The notes under the pieces: model-generated
The model's input: only the letters and a program-made list of their open reading frames with translations
Database searches by the model: none
Told to the model about the DNA's origin: nothing
Program-made: the position numbers and the translations under genes
Part shown: positions 1 through 9,200 of the stretch, one piece after another
How the letters are laid out: every line of letters starts with the position of its first letter
How positions within the stretch are numbered: the stretch's first letter is position 1
Assembly: GCA_964643725.1 (NCBI GenBank)
Contig: CAZXTL010000007.1
Coordinates: 1 to 64,000 of the forward strand
Origin: DYQY01 sp964643725
GTDB taxonomy: Bacteria > Margulisbacteria > Riflemargulisbacteria > GWF2-35-9 > DYQY01
Reading direction: 5' to 3'
Length of the DNA: 64,000 bases

Positions 1-72
1 GAATAGCTCAGTTGGTAGAGCATCAGCTTCCCAAGCTGAGGGCCGTGAGTTCGAATCTCATTTCCCGCTCCA
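1..72 (+). tRNA. tRNA-Gly (anticodon CCC), 5' end cut off
   Basis: The anticodon stem TCAGC/GCTGA encloses the loop TTCCCAA, giving anticodon CCC. The T arm is GTGAG-TTCGAAT-CTCAT. The 3' acceptor strand TTCCCGC is followed by discriminator T and an encoded CCA at 70-72. Only GAA of the 5' acceptor strand is inside the window, so about four bases are missing to the left. The kup gene ends on the opposite strand a few bases beyond. Confidence 0.93.
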
Positions 73-75
73 TTT

Positions 76-1878
76 TTAAAGTTCAACGATTGTTATAACG
101 CCATGAGTTTTACTTTTAGGAAGTTTGTAGAATTGTACAAATGATGGCGTTACTTTTTTAAAAGTAGCAAATAATTTATAAATAAATTTTTCAGTTACGA
201 TATCTTCCATTCCATAGAAAATCACCTTTTCATTAATATCATTTTTGCTGAGGATTGCTTCTACATCTAATATCTCCATATATCCATAATTAATCTCAAA
301 ACGACGCAATCCATTTGTGATTCTCTCCTTAAAATCTCCTGTAATACCATATGGTTCATTGCTAACAGTAATTGACAATGCAATATTATCTTCATATAAA
401 ATACCATTATTAAATAACGTATTTACTATATATGGAGGGATAAGTTTAATGTTGCTAATTAGAAATATTGCCGTTCCCTTGATTCTTGTTTTATTGCTAT
501 ATGCATGATCAAATTTCTTTAGAAAATCATCTTGTTTCATAAATGTTATTGTGTGAAATATTTTACGTTGAACGGTTGTGAAGAGAAGTATACTTAAGAA
601 GGGTATAGAGGCTATTATTATCGACCAATATCCACCAGCAGGTAACTTATATAAATTAGAAACAAAGAATATGCCAACAATTAATGTTACCCAACCAGCG
701 ATGAAAGAGTGCCAGCGACGTTTTGTTAGATAAAAAATAGTTGTCATAATGATGCCATCAATGCACATAGTTCCAGTAACTGCAAAACCATATGCAGCAG
801 CAAGTTTGCTGGATTCTTTAAAAACGAACATTACAATAAGAACCAAAATCAGTAATAACCAGTTAATTGAATCAATATAGATCTGAGAACGTAATTTAGA
901 AGAAGTATATTCAAATTTTAAAAGAGGAAGTATATGAGTATTAATAGCTTGGTAAAAAATTGAAAATATTCCACTAATTAAAGCTTGGGAAGCAATGACA
1001 GTAGCTATAATTGCTAATAATAGAAAAGGAACATACAAAAGAGAGAAGTGAAAGCTAACCATTTCAAATAATATATTTTTTGCATCTGGATTTGCAATTA
1101 AAAAGGCTCCTTGTCCAAGATAATTTAAAACTAAAGCTATAAAAACAAATTTCCAGGCATTTTGTATAGGTCTTTTGCCAATATGCCCCATGTCTGTATA
1201 TAAGGCTTCAGCTCCAGTTGCACAAAGAATTACCTCTGATAAAACTAAAAAAGCTATTAACCCATTGTTAATTATGAAATTAAATCCATAGACAGGATTA
1301 ATAGCAGAAATGATTTGTGGGTTACTTGATATTCCTGTAATACCTATCAGTGTCAAAGAAATAAACCATATAGTCATTATCGGCCCGAATGTTGACGAGA
1401 TTTTATCTATGCCATGTTTTTGAAAAGAAAATAATAATATAGCAATTGTTGCTGCAATTAAAATTAAAATACTTTGAGGAACATGTGACATACCGGGAAT
1501 AAGCAGAATTCCTTCAACAGCACTTAATATACTTATAGCAGGTGTAATGACTCCATCACCAATCAATAATGAAATCCCTAAAAAAGTTAAAATAGTAAAA
1601 AAAGCTACAGTTTTACTATTTTTTAATAGAGGTAATAACAATTCTTTAAGAACAATTGTCCCACCTTCATTTCCTTTACCTAAACTCATTGCTAACCAAC
1701 TATATTCAACTGTAACTAATATTATTAAGGTCCAAATAATGAGCGAAATAATACCCATAATATTTGGTAGAGTAGAGGGGATAATTAAAAAGATTACAGA
1801 AATTGTATAAATTGGACTGGTGCCAATATCCCCAAACACGAGCCCAAAGGCCCGAATAATATTCATGAATTTAGACAT
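76..1878 (-). CDS. kup: Kup-family potassium uptake permease
   Basis: This is a 600-residue polytopic membrane protein of the Kup/HAK/KT family, which imports K+ with protons across the inner membrane. The family signature GDIGTSPIYT lies near residues 16-25, and the conserved GDGVITPAISILSAVEG stretch near 108. About twelve hydrophobic segments fill residues 8-440, followed by a soluble C-terminal tail of about 150 residues; E. coli Kup is about 620 residues. A second Met at codon 5 is an alternative start. No Shine-Dalgarno sequence is seen: TATAAT lies 8 nt before the ATG, so the mRNA may be leaderless. It stands alone, convergent with the tRNA-Gly. Confidence 0.93.
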   Translation of the reverse strand: MSKFMNIIRAFGLVFGDIGTSPIYTISVIFLIIPSTLPNIMGIISLIIWTLIILVTVEYSWLAMSLGKGNEGGTIVLKELLLPLLKNSKTVAFFTILTFLGISLLIGDGVITPAISILSAVEGILLIPGMSHVPQSILILIAATIAILLFSFQKHGIDKISSTFGPIMTIWFISLTLIGITGISSNPQIISAINPVYGFNFIINNGLIAFLVLSEVILCATGAEALYTDMGHIGKRPIQNAWKFVFIALVLNYLGQGAFLIANPDAKNILFEMVSFHFSLLYVPFLLLAIIATVIASQALISGIFSIFYQAINTHILPLLKFEYTSSKLRSQIYIDSINWLLLILVLIVMFVFKESSKLAAAYGFAVTGTMCIDGIIMTTIFYLTKRRWHSFIAGWVTLIVGIFFVSNLYKLPAGGYWSIIIASIPFLSILLFTTVQRKIFHTITFMKQDDFLKKFDHAYSNKTRIKGTAIFLISNIKLIPPYIVNTLFNNGILYEDNIALSITVSNEPYGITGDFKERITNGLRRFEINYGYMEILDVEAILSKNDINEKVIFYGMEDIVTEKFIYKLFATFKKVTPSFVQFYKLPKSKTHGVITIVEL

Positions 1879-1886
1879 CGAAGTAA

Positions 1887-1892
1887 ATTATA
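1887..1892 (-). promoter_or_regulatory. -10 box of kup, 8 nt before the start
   Basis: On the minus strand a perfect TATAAT sits 8 nt upstream of the kup ATG, which would place the transcription start at or next to the start codon. The matching -35 region (CTAATC at 17 bp) is poor, so this rests mainly on the -10 box. Confidence 0.5.
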
Positions 1893-1939
1893 CTACAAAA
1901 TTAGTTTTAGATTAGCCTTTATTCTTATTGAAATAACTA

Positions 1940-2245
1940 CTAATTTGCCAGTCTCATTGTAATATCTACGCCACCTTTGCCTAAATATGCAATGGGGTCA
2001 GATATTCCCTGACGTTTCAATTCATTTATCATTAGTTGTCTCATTTCTAAAGTTTCGTCACTCTCTTGTAGACTATTAAGGAAATTGTTGAAATCAAAAA
2101 TAGCTGTTTCGTCTATGGGAACTTCAATTTCATCTGAAATAGCCTTTTGAATATTTGTATTAATCCTGTTTGAAAATAATGAAGTAAAACTATCAGTTGA
2201 GTCAACTTTTACTTCAGTAGGCGAGTTGGTTATAGTTTCTATCAT
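1940..2245 (-). CDS. small hypothetical protein (101 aa)
   Basis: I do not recognise this soluble, acidic protein. It has no signal peptide or membrane segment; the second half is predicted helical and ends in ITMRLAN. The start chosen is the ATG at 2245 because a G-rich Shine-Dalgarno-like run (CGGGGGGA) lies 5 nt upstream. A longer reading from the ATG at 2272 would add nine residues but has no ribosome binding site. It lies between kup and yfcE on the same strand, with gaps of 61 and 71 bp, so it may be its own unit. Confidence 0.6.
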   Translation of the reverse strand: MIETITNSPTEVKVDSTDSFTSLFSNRINTNIQKAISDEIEVPIDETAIFDFNNFLNSLQESDETLEMRQLMINELKRQGISDPIAYLGKGGVDITMRLAN

Positions 2246-2316
2246 TTGTTCCCCCCGAAAATTTACTATCATTCAAATTAACGGGTTAAACTAATAAAAG
2301 AATGCATTGAAAATAG

Positions 2317-2880
2317 TTAATATATAATGAGTTCCTGAATTAGCTCATTTTTGTCGACACTTAAAATAGATATAGTCTTTGTTTCATCGTTTAAAAGAAT
2401 ATATGTTGGAATATTGGCTTCATCCCTTGGATAAGCAACTGACCCTGGATTTAAAAATAGCAATCCTTCTTCAATAGAAATAGAACCAATATGAGTATGC
2501 CCAGACAAAAGCACATTACATTCATTTTCTATTAAATGGTTTTTTCTGTTTTCATCTTTAATTTCATGTCCGTGCTCAAGTAAAATCTTTTTTCCTAAAA
2601 ATTCTTTTACAAGGGTACTTTTATTATAAAAAAAATCATTATCTGTTGTTTCTTTATAATCGCAGTTACCGTTAATAATGACTTTTAATTTGTCTTTTGA
2701 TATTTCTTTAACCCATTCATAGATGATTTTGCGATTTTTAGGAGTATCTTCATTATTTTTGTAATCAAAATATAAATCTCCAAGAAACCATAGCTCATCT
2801 ATGTTAGGTACAATATTTATTTTAATAGAGTCTAAGGCCTCAATGCTTCCGTGAATATCTGAAATAATTGCTATTTTCAT
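2317..2880 (-). CDS. yfcE: YfcE/MJ0936-family metallophosphoesterase
   Basis: A 187-residue single-domain calcineurin-like phosphoesterase. All metal-site motifs are visible: DIH at residues 8-10, GD at 34-35, GNCD at 71-74, HGH at 103-105 and SGHTH at 126-130, followed by NPGS. Family members hydrolyse phosphodiesters with Mn2+/Mn-like metals in the cytoplasm; the physiological substrate is usually unknown. It begins 3 nt after the stop of apt and is surely cotranscribed with it. The length is normal for the family. Confidence 0.88.
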   Translation of the reverse strand: MKIAIISDIHGSIEALDSIKINIVPNIDELWFLGDLYFDYKNNEDTPKNRKIIYEWVKEISKDKLKVIINGNCDYKETTDNDFFYNKSTLVKEFLGKKILLEHGHEIKDENRKNHLIENECNVLLSGHTHIGSISIEEGLLFLNPGSVAYPRDEANIPTYILLNDETKTISILSVDKNELIQELIIY

Positions 2881-2883
2881 TAA

Positions 2884-3396
2884 TTAAAACTCAACTAAAC
2901 TAATTACTTTTTTGGTTGATAATTTTTTTAAACCGTCTAGAAAAGTAAGATTAACAACAAAAACATCAGCAACAATCTCTGCGCCAGTCTGCTTAATAAG
3001 TTTTTCGACTGCTGATACAGTTCCTCCTGTAGCCAATATGTCATCTATGATAATTACAGCGTCATCAGCGGTTAATGCATCTTTGTGAAGCTCTAAAACA
3101 TCAGAGCCGTACTCAAGGTCATATTCTATGGAAATCGTTTCTGCTGGCAATTTGCCTTTTTTTCTAACAGTGATAAGCCCTTTATTCATATATAAAGCTA
3201 AGGCAGAACCAAATATAAAACCTCTTGATTCAATAGCAACTATTTGATTAAAGGTAATATTTTTTAATTTTTCCGCTAAAAGTTCTATTGTATATTTAAA
3301 AGCGTCAGCATTCTTTAGAAGAGGAGTAATGTCTTTAAATATTATACCTTTTTTTGGAAAATCATGGATGTCTCTTATATAATCTGATATATTCAT
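2884..3396 (-). CDS. apt: adenine phosphoribosyltransferase
   Basis: A 170-residue type I phosphoribosyltransferase that salvages adenine plus PRPP to AMP. The PRPP-binding motif IIIDDILATGGT is at about residues 115-126, and the N-terminal DYIRDIHDFPKKGIIFKDIT segment is typical of Apt. A Shine-Dalgarno GGGGAG lies 5-6 nt before the ATG. It is the first gene of a two-gene unit with yfcE and is divergent from the receiver-domain gene. Confidence 0.95.
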   Translation of the reverse strand: MNISDYIRDIHDFPKKGIIFKDITPLLKNADAFKYTIELLAEKLKNITFNQIVAIESRGFIFGSALALYMNKGLITVRKKGKLPAETISIEYDLEYGSDVLELHKDALTADDAVIIIDDILATGGTVSAVEKLIKQTGAEIVADVFVVNLTFLDGLKKLSTKKVISLVEF

Positions 3397-3447
3397 TTAT
3401 CTCCCCTTGTTACATTTATCTCTAAATTGTAATTTATTAAACTTGAT

Positions 3448-3476
3448 TTGCCAATTATTGTATTTAAGTATAGTAT
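3448..3476 (+). promoter_or_regulatory. promoter of the receiver-domain gene
   Basis: TTGCCA at 3448-3453 and TAGTAT at 3471-3476 are separated by exactly 17 bp. Transcription would begin near 3483, giving a leader of about 33 nt that contains the AAGGAG at 3504-3509. This is a conventional, SD-led unit, in contrast to the leaderless type elsewhere in the window. Confidence 0.65.
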
Positions 3477-3515
3477 TCGAGTATTATATAGAAAGTAACT
3501 GATAAGGAGAAATAA

Positions 3516-3890
3516 ATGGAAAAAAGGAAAACAGTTCTTATTGTTGATGATGACCAAACATTAATCGATGTTTTAGAAATATCCTTTAGCGTTCTTCATA
3601 ATATAAATATAGAAAAAGCCTACAGTGGAGAGGAATCTATAATTAAAGCCGAACAAATTGTTCCAGACTTAATAATAATGGATTATAAAATGCCTGGGAT
3701 GAATGGATGGGAAGCCTCTAAAAGAATCAAAGCTAATCCTAAGACTGAACATATTCCTATAATTGGATATACTGCTTGGGCAGGACTTGAAGACGTTAAA
3801 AGAGGGTTAAGTAGTGGAGTAGAAGAGATAATTACTAAACCTATCGATTTAGACGCTTGGGAAGAAAAGCTTAAGAAGTATTTAGACTAA
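3516..3890 (+). CDS. stand-alone response regulator receiver domain (CheY/DivK type)
   Basis: A 124-residue receiver domain with no output domain. The acidic pair is D11-D12 after VLIV, the phosphorylation site is D56 in IIMDYKMPGMNG, the switch Thr is T86 in GYTAW and the conserved Lys is K108 in TKPID. It would act by phosphorylation-dependent protein binding. AAGGAG is 6 nt before the ATG. No histidine kinase is adjacent; the degenerate sensor at 15.5-17.1 kb is the only kinase-like protein in the window, and a link is speculation. Confidence 0.88.
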   Translation: MEKRKTVLIVDDDQTLIDVLEISFSVLHNINIEKAYSGEESIIKAEQIVPDLIIMDYKMPGMNGWEASKRIKANPKTEHIPIIGYTAWAGLEDVKRGLSSGVEEIITKPIDLDAWEEKLKKYLD

Positions 3891-3897
3891 CGATTTT

Positions 3898-4090
3898 TTG
3901 TAAAAAATAAATCAAAAATCCCAATGTCAAAATCCAAACAAATCAAAAAATGACAAATCCTTAAATCATGAACAATTCCCCCTTAATAAGGGGGATCCTT
4001 TTTTGCTTAGCAAAAAAGAGGGGGATTTATTTGGATTTTAGTTATTAAAGTATTTATTTGTCATTTGGATTTTGACATTTGTCATTAATA
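3898..4090. repeat. intergenic inverted repeat, TGACAAATCC family, with two internal hairpins
   Basis: The gap between two convergent genes carries a left arm rich in AAATCCAAACAAATC and ATGACAAATCC (3898-3962) and a right arm with the complement (TATTTGTCATTTGGATTTTGACATTTGTCATT, here described in pieces, about 4023-4088). Between them lie two perfect hairpins: CCCCCTT-AAT-AAGGGGG (3978-3994) and CTTTTTTGC-TTA-GCAAAAAAG (3998-4018), then GAGGGGGATTT. The same family recurs at 17744-17822 and 27250-27390. It may also serve as a bidirectional terminator. Confidence 0.75.
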
Positions 4091-4097
4091 GAAGATT

Positions 4098-6230
4098 CTA
4101 TTCGCCAAGTTCTCTCTTTAGCTTAAGGAACAGTGGACTCTTTTTTAACCAATTCATTAGTTCATCTCTAGTAATAAATATTTCTGGATCATAGAACCTA
4201 CCAGTTATATCTAAATATCCTTTTTCAATAAAGTAATTAATAGCTTTGATATAAGGATGGTCTTGGCTTATATTCTCGAAATATTTTGAGGAGACATATG
4301 TATTAAATAATGAGTAACTGAATGCTCTAGATATCATATCCATTGCTTCACCTCTGCTAACATAACTCATATCATCTCTAAATCGTATTAATCTGCTTTT
4401 TAAAGCTAAATCATATGCTTCATCAACTGTTAGTTCTTTTGCTGAAAAAACGCTTGTAATGTTCCATAGAGATGTCACCCATTTGATTAACTCATACTGT
4501 CTGACTCTCTTTAATGGTTCGAATAAGGAATCCTTAGGTAAAACATAACAAGTAGCAAGCAAATCTGCATCTTCATCTATTATGTCTTTATAATTAAATT
4601 TCCTGAAAAAAGAAAAATAATAGGTTACTTTTCCTTTTTGGAGTTCATCTATGAATAAAATATTATTAAGACCAATTTCTACGGGAACAATCGGCTTGAA
4701 AATAGTTACTCTTTTTCCTACCAAAGGAATTTCTTCCTCAAATTTATTTCTTAGGCTTTTAACCTTTAGGCTATGGTATATTCCAGCGTTTCCAATGAAT
4801 TGGAATTTATCTTTATATGTAACAGTCATTTTTTGTTGTGGAGACGTAAAATTTATAAATGGCTCTTCTATAGCTACGATAGCTTCGTTTTTTGCGTTAT
4901 CTTGCAATTTAATAATAAATGAATCAAATATATCTTTTAACTCAGCTTCAATTGAGTATTTATTGTTATTAAAATAAGCAGATCTTTTTAACTCTGAGAC
5001 ATAAGGAGCATTAGCAAGTATTTCATTCGGATAAATGTCTACGGTAACCATGTCTCCATTTACAAAAGCTTCAAATTTAAAATCTGGAGGAATTTGGTCA
5101 ACGATTATTCGATATTTTTTTGAAGGATAACTTTCTTTCTTTGGTCCTTTCTGGATAGCTTTAAAATAAAAATCATTTATTTCAGAATTTAAGGGTAAGG
5201 TGGCTTCCCAATAGCCGTTTAGATTTGTTTTTACCATATCTATAAAATTGTCTTTATAAAAGATTTGCACATTGGTGTCTCTCAATGACCAACCAACAAC
5301 GTTTGTTGATTTTTTATTAGTGAAGGGTGGGTACTTATATAAAAATGGAATAGGGAGCTTGTCTTGTTCTCTTACGGTTAAACCAAAGAGATGTTGTGGC
5401 TCAAACGGGTATTTTTCCAAAGGAATTTGAAGTGTATAATCAAATCTAAGACCCATGTCATCTTTACCAAAAAAATAAAATCTATCATATAGAAGACCAA
5501 CACCCATATCCATAAATTCTTTATCTATGCCACCACGAACAAAGATACTATTGTATAAAGAATATTCGCCGCCAACAGCAATACCTTTATCCCCTTTATC
5601 TATAAATACTCTGTATTCAGGTTGTCGATACTGTAGGCCATAATTAATTGGCTCTTTTTCAGAATTATCATTGAATAGAAGTCCAAAATATAGGTCTGGA
5701 AAAAAGTCTAATGAAAATACAGACCCAAATCTGAAAAAGTAGTCATTATCAGACATAAAGGAATACCGTTGAAGTCCTATAGTTGCACCTACATCGAAGT
5801 CTTTGATTATAGGTAAATTAGTTATCTTGTAAGCTGAATGTAACTGCATTTGAGAGATAGATTCAGAAAAACTTCCATTTTGCCTAATTCTATCACTGTA
5901 TAAACCAGTAATTGGAATGTTGCCAAGGTTTTGATAAATATATGAAAGGCCTATCGCTATATCAAGAAGTTTAAAAGACATTGTGAAATCATTATGGGAT
6001 AAATCATTTTCAAACCTAGCCTCATACCAATAATTATTCCAGCCATTATATTGAGCAATATTTGCTGGATTGAGCTGTACAGCATTAGGTGCCGAAAATC
6101 CAGCAATTCCCGCATTAGCGAAAGCCGCTACTTCAGGATAATATCTTCCCCTAGAGATATCGTATCCCTTTGCAAAAATAAGTCCTAAAAATAGACTAAT
6201 TAATAATAAATCTAGTAGTCGTTTTTGCAT
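4098..6230 (-). CDS. outer-membrane barrel-like protein with C-terminal SLH-like domain
   Basis: A 710-residue exported protein. Residues 1-20 form a signal peptide ending in LGLIFA. Residues about 25-290 alternate short aromatic strands and start with a FANAGIAGFSAPNAVQLNPA segment like that of PorV/FadL-type barrels. Residues about 300-590 look like an extracellular Ig/carboxypeptidase-regulatory-like region (GYWEATLPLN). Residues about 598-710 contain SLH-like motifs (YVSRGEAMDMISRAF, YIKAINYFIEKGYLDI, FITRDELMNWL). SLH domains usually bind cell-wall polymer, so this may tether an outer layer to the peptidoglycan. The start overlaps the upstream giant gene by 35 bp, so the two are coupled. 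The barrel call is an inference. Confidence 0.6.
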   Translation of the reverse strand: MQKRLLDLLLISLFLGLIFAKGYDISRGRYYPEVAAFANAGIAGFSAPNAVQLNPANIAQYNGWNNYWYEARFENDLSHNDFTMSFKLLDIAIGLSYIYQNLGNIPITGLYSDRIRQNGSFSESISQMQLHSAYKITNLPIIKDFDVGATIGLQRYSFMSDNDYFFRFGSVFSLDFFPDLYFGLLFNDNSEKEPINYGLQYRQPEYRVFIDKGDKGIAVGGEYSLYNSIFVRGGIDKEFMDMGVGLLYDRFYFFGKDDMGLRFDYTLQIPLEKYPFEPQHLFGLTVREQDKLPIPFLYKYPPFTNKKSTNVVGWSLRDTNVQIFYKDNFIDMVKTNLNGYWEATLPLNSEINDFYFKAIQKGPKKESYPSKKYRIIVDQIPPDFKFEAFVNGDMVTVDIYPNEILANAPYVSELKRSAYFNNNKYSIEAELKDIFDSFIIKLQDNAKNEAIVAIEEPFINFTSPQQKMTVTYKDKFQFIGNAGIYHSLKVKSLRNKFEEEIPLVGKRVTIFKPIVPVEIGLNNILFIDELQKGKVTYYFSFFRKFNYKDIIDEDADLLATCYVLPKDSLFEPLKRVRQYELIKWVTSLWNITSVFSAKELTVDEAYDLALKSRLIRFRDDMSYVSRGEAMDMISRAFSYSLFNTYVSSKYFENISQDHPYIKAINYFIEKGYLDITGRFYDPEIFITRDELMNWLKKSPLFLKLKRELGE

Positions 6231-9200
6231 CTATTTTCTTTCCGTTATCAATAATAATTGTCTTCAATATATACATGCCCTTAGGGATAAGTTGTCCGTT
6301 ATCTAGTATCCCGTTAAAATCTAGTAATTGGTAATAATCATTTACTAGCGAGGAATCATATTTGTTTGACCAAATTTTTTCTCCTCTTGAATTAAATAGA
6401 TATAATTGAACCTCACAAGATCTACTCAGTTGAAATCCGATTTTTAGGGGGGTGGCAATAATTGAATCTTGAGATTTTCTGCTTGGATAAACCAAAAGAT
6501 CTTTTATATAAAATTGATCAGGGTCATATACTGAAAAATCTATATTAGTCTCAGGAAACATGTTCCCTGCATTATCATAAAGCCTAATAATTAATTTATG
6601 TGAACCCTTAGCAAATTGACCAATTCTTATAGAATTATTTTGATTGTCGTATCTATAGTTAGGCTCAGAAGAATACATGTTTAAAGTGACTCCATCTAGA
6701 GTAACTAATATTTTATTGGTATCTAGATTAGAAATAGTGTCTTTTAAATATATAATGAGATATTCTTTGTTACCTATAATATCTCCATTCAAAAACACAA
6801 GAGCACTTTTAGACCGAATCACTTGCTTAATATAACTAGGGAAGTCTAAGTAAAATATAGCACTTTCAGGTACTTCAACATCTAAGGATTGGTCTTTTGT
6901 TAAAAGCATCTGCCAACCAAACAAATCTCTTCTTTGTAAGCGAATTTGCTCTGCTGATAGCTGATACTCAACAAATGCATCCAGAAAAAGTTGATTACTT
7001 TGACTTTCAATATCAGTAGATATAATAAATAGAATATCTCTTTGCTCTGATGTATTTAGAGTAAAAGGGAAATTCAAAGTTGTTCCAATATTATATTGAT
7101 AAGTTACGTTAAGACTTGAAAATCCTCCTTCATAAAATTGAGGGTAAACACTATTAATTGTTACTAGAGATGTGTTCCTATTAATTAGCCTAAGTAGGAT
7201 ACTTAAATCACCAGTTATCCATTTATCTGGAGTAATTCTAATGAGTTCAATCCCTAAACCTTGTGCAACAAAATTCATATACCTATTGTTCCTAGGATAG
7301 GGGAATAGACCAGCTGTTTTAATTGATGCTGTGGTAGTTGCAGCTACAGCATATAGTCTAGGTTTTAATATTATCTCGGAAATATTTGGAAAATTACTAA
7401 TTTTCTGACCTAAAGTATACAAAACAAGGTAGTTAGGACCATCATGATGCTCAGAGTTATGAGGATCATTGGGATAAACATTTTTAATATTTAAGGTTAA
7501 CCATCTTCCAATATTTGAAAAATCATTTATTATATCAAGGACTTCATCATTTGAAGTATATGAATTACTGTCATCAACGTCTTCTATCAATTTTACTGAT
7601 TTTATACCTCTATCGTTATTAGAATATAATTCCCATCTATTTGTTTCTAAAAGTATGTTATAACTTAATATATTATTCTCATAACTTCTTAGTTTGAAAC
7701 TAAGAATAGGAACATCATATGCACCTTCATGATTAATAGTAGTAAACAGGTCAAGTCCAGGAGTAAAAATATATTTAGCTTGTTCTAAAGTAACTTCTTG
7801 TAAAAGGGTTTTATTTACTGTAATCACCTTAACGTCACCTGAATGAACAAAGTAAAATTTATTAATTGAACTCTTCGCTGGTACAGGACTATCAATATTT
7901 TCATATGTTGATAATTGATAAATTAAAAACAAATCAGAATTAACTGAACCACTTATAGCTAGTTGATTAACTGTTAAGTATATTTCCGATAATTTATCTG
8001 AACTCATTTCGTATTCTACTAATAGGGCATCGTCGTCATCCCAAACAGAATTATCATTAATATCACGATAGATAGCAATGTATTTAATCCTATCTTCATA
8101 TCTAGATGAAGTAAATTTGAAACTATCAGAACTAACAATTAATGAAAGTCCGTTAAAGGTAACATTATCGTAAAATGCTCCGTACTCGCACCTAAAAACA
8201 GGAATATCCATAATTTCAGTGTAAGTACCAGTTACTAAAGCAGAGTCTAGAGTTATTTTTAGTCCAGACAATCCAAAATTTGCTGTTAAGTTATCATCAA
8301 AACAAGTTGTTCTGTAGGTAATAGGAGGATATCCAGTACCCACAATATCTTTAATAATTAAATCAAAGGTTACTCCTGCCTCTCTATTAATGTTTGGATA
8401 ATATATAAATTTATAGTTACGCGTTATCTCTGACTGGTCAGAAGTAATTGGAACGTAAGAAACATCTGTAAGATTTATTATTTTACTAACTACCTCATTA
8501 ATTGTTGCAATAGTTGTAATTGTATTTAGAGGGTCTCCTGTATAGTCTTTAACGATATATATAGTTCCAAGACTGTAAGGTGAAAGAGTTTTTATTTCTA
8601 AATTAAAATTAATTTCTTTAGTAAATTCAACCAATGAAACGATAGAAAAAGTAGCTAAAGTAAATTTTTCATCTCTCATAAAGGGTAAAGGGAAAGCTCG
8701 TTTATCCTGTGTCATCTTTAATCCTGTAACAGAAATAGTTATTGTTTCACCTATAAATGCTTCTTTAATTACACTTTTGGAATTATCAGTTGGTAATTTG
8801 TAGTATCTATAATAGAAGAAATCAGAGATAGATAAGCTTATATTATCTAATCCAGTATCAGCAGAGGACAGAACCTCCATCATTAAAAAATATCCATTAA
8901 GATTACCTCCAACATCAAGCTGTATATTAGAATTATCAATTGTTACACGATTGGAAGTAGTATCAATTCTATATATTAAATATGGATTATTTATAACAGG
9001 AGTATCGGTTAGATCAACTTGTTTATTTCCATTAGAATCATAAATATATTTGAATCTTAATTTATCGATTGAAAGACTTCCTTTATTTTCAATTACAACG
9101 GTGTTAACAACCACTCGAGAATCAAAAATATCAACACCATTATATGAGAAGTCTAAGTATGCAATTTTTTTTGATTCTCCTCCTCGTGGAAAAATTATTT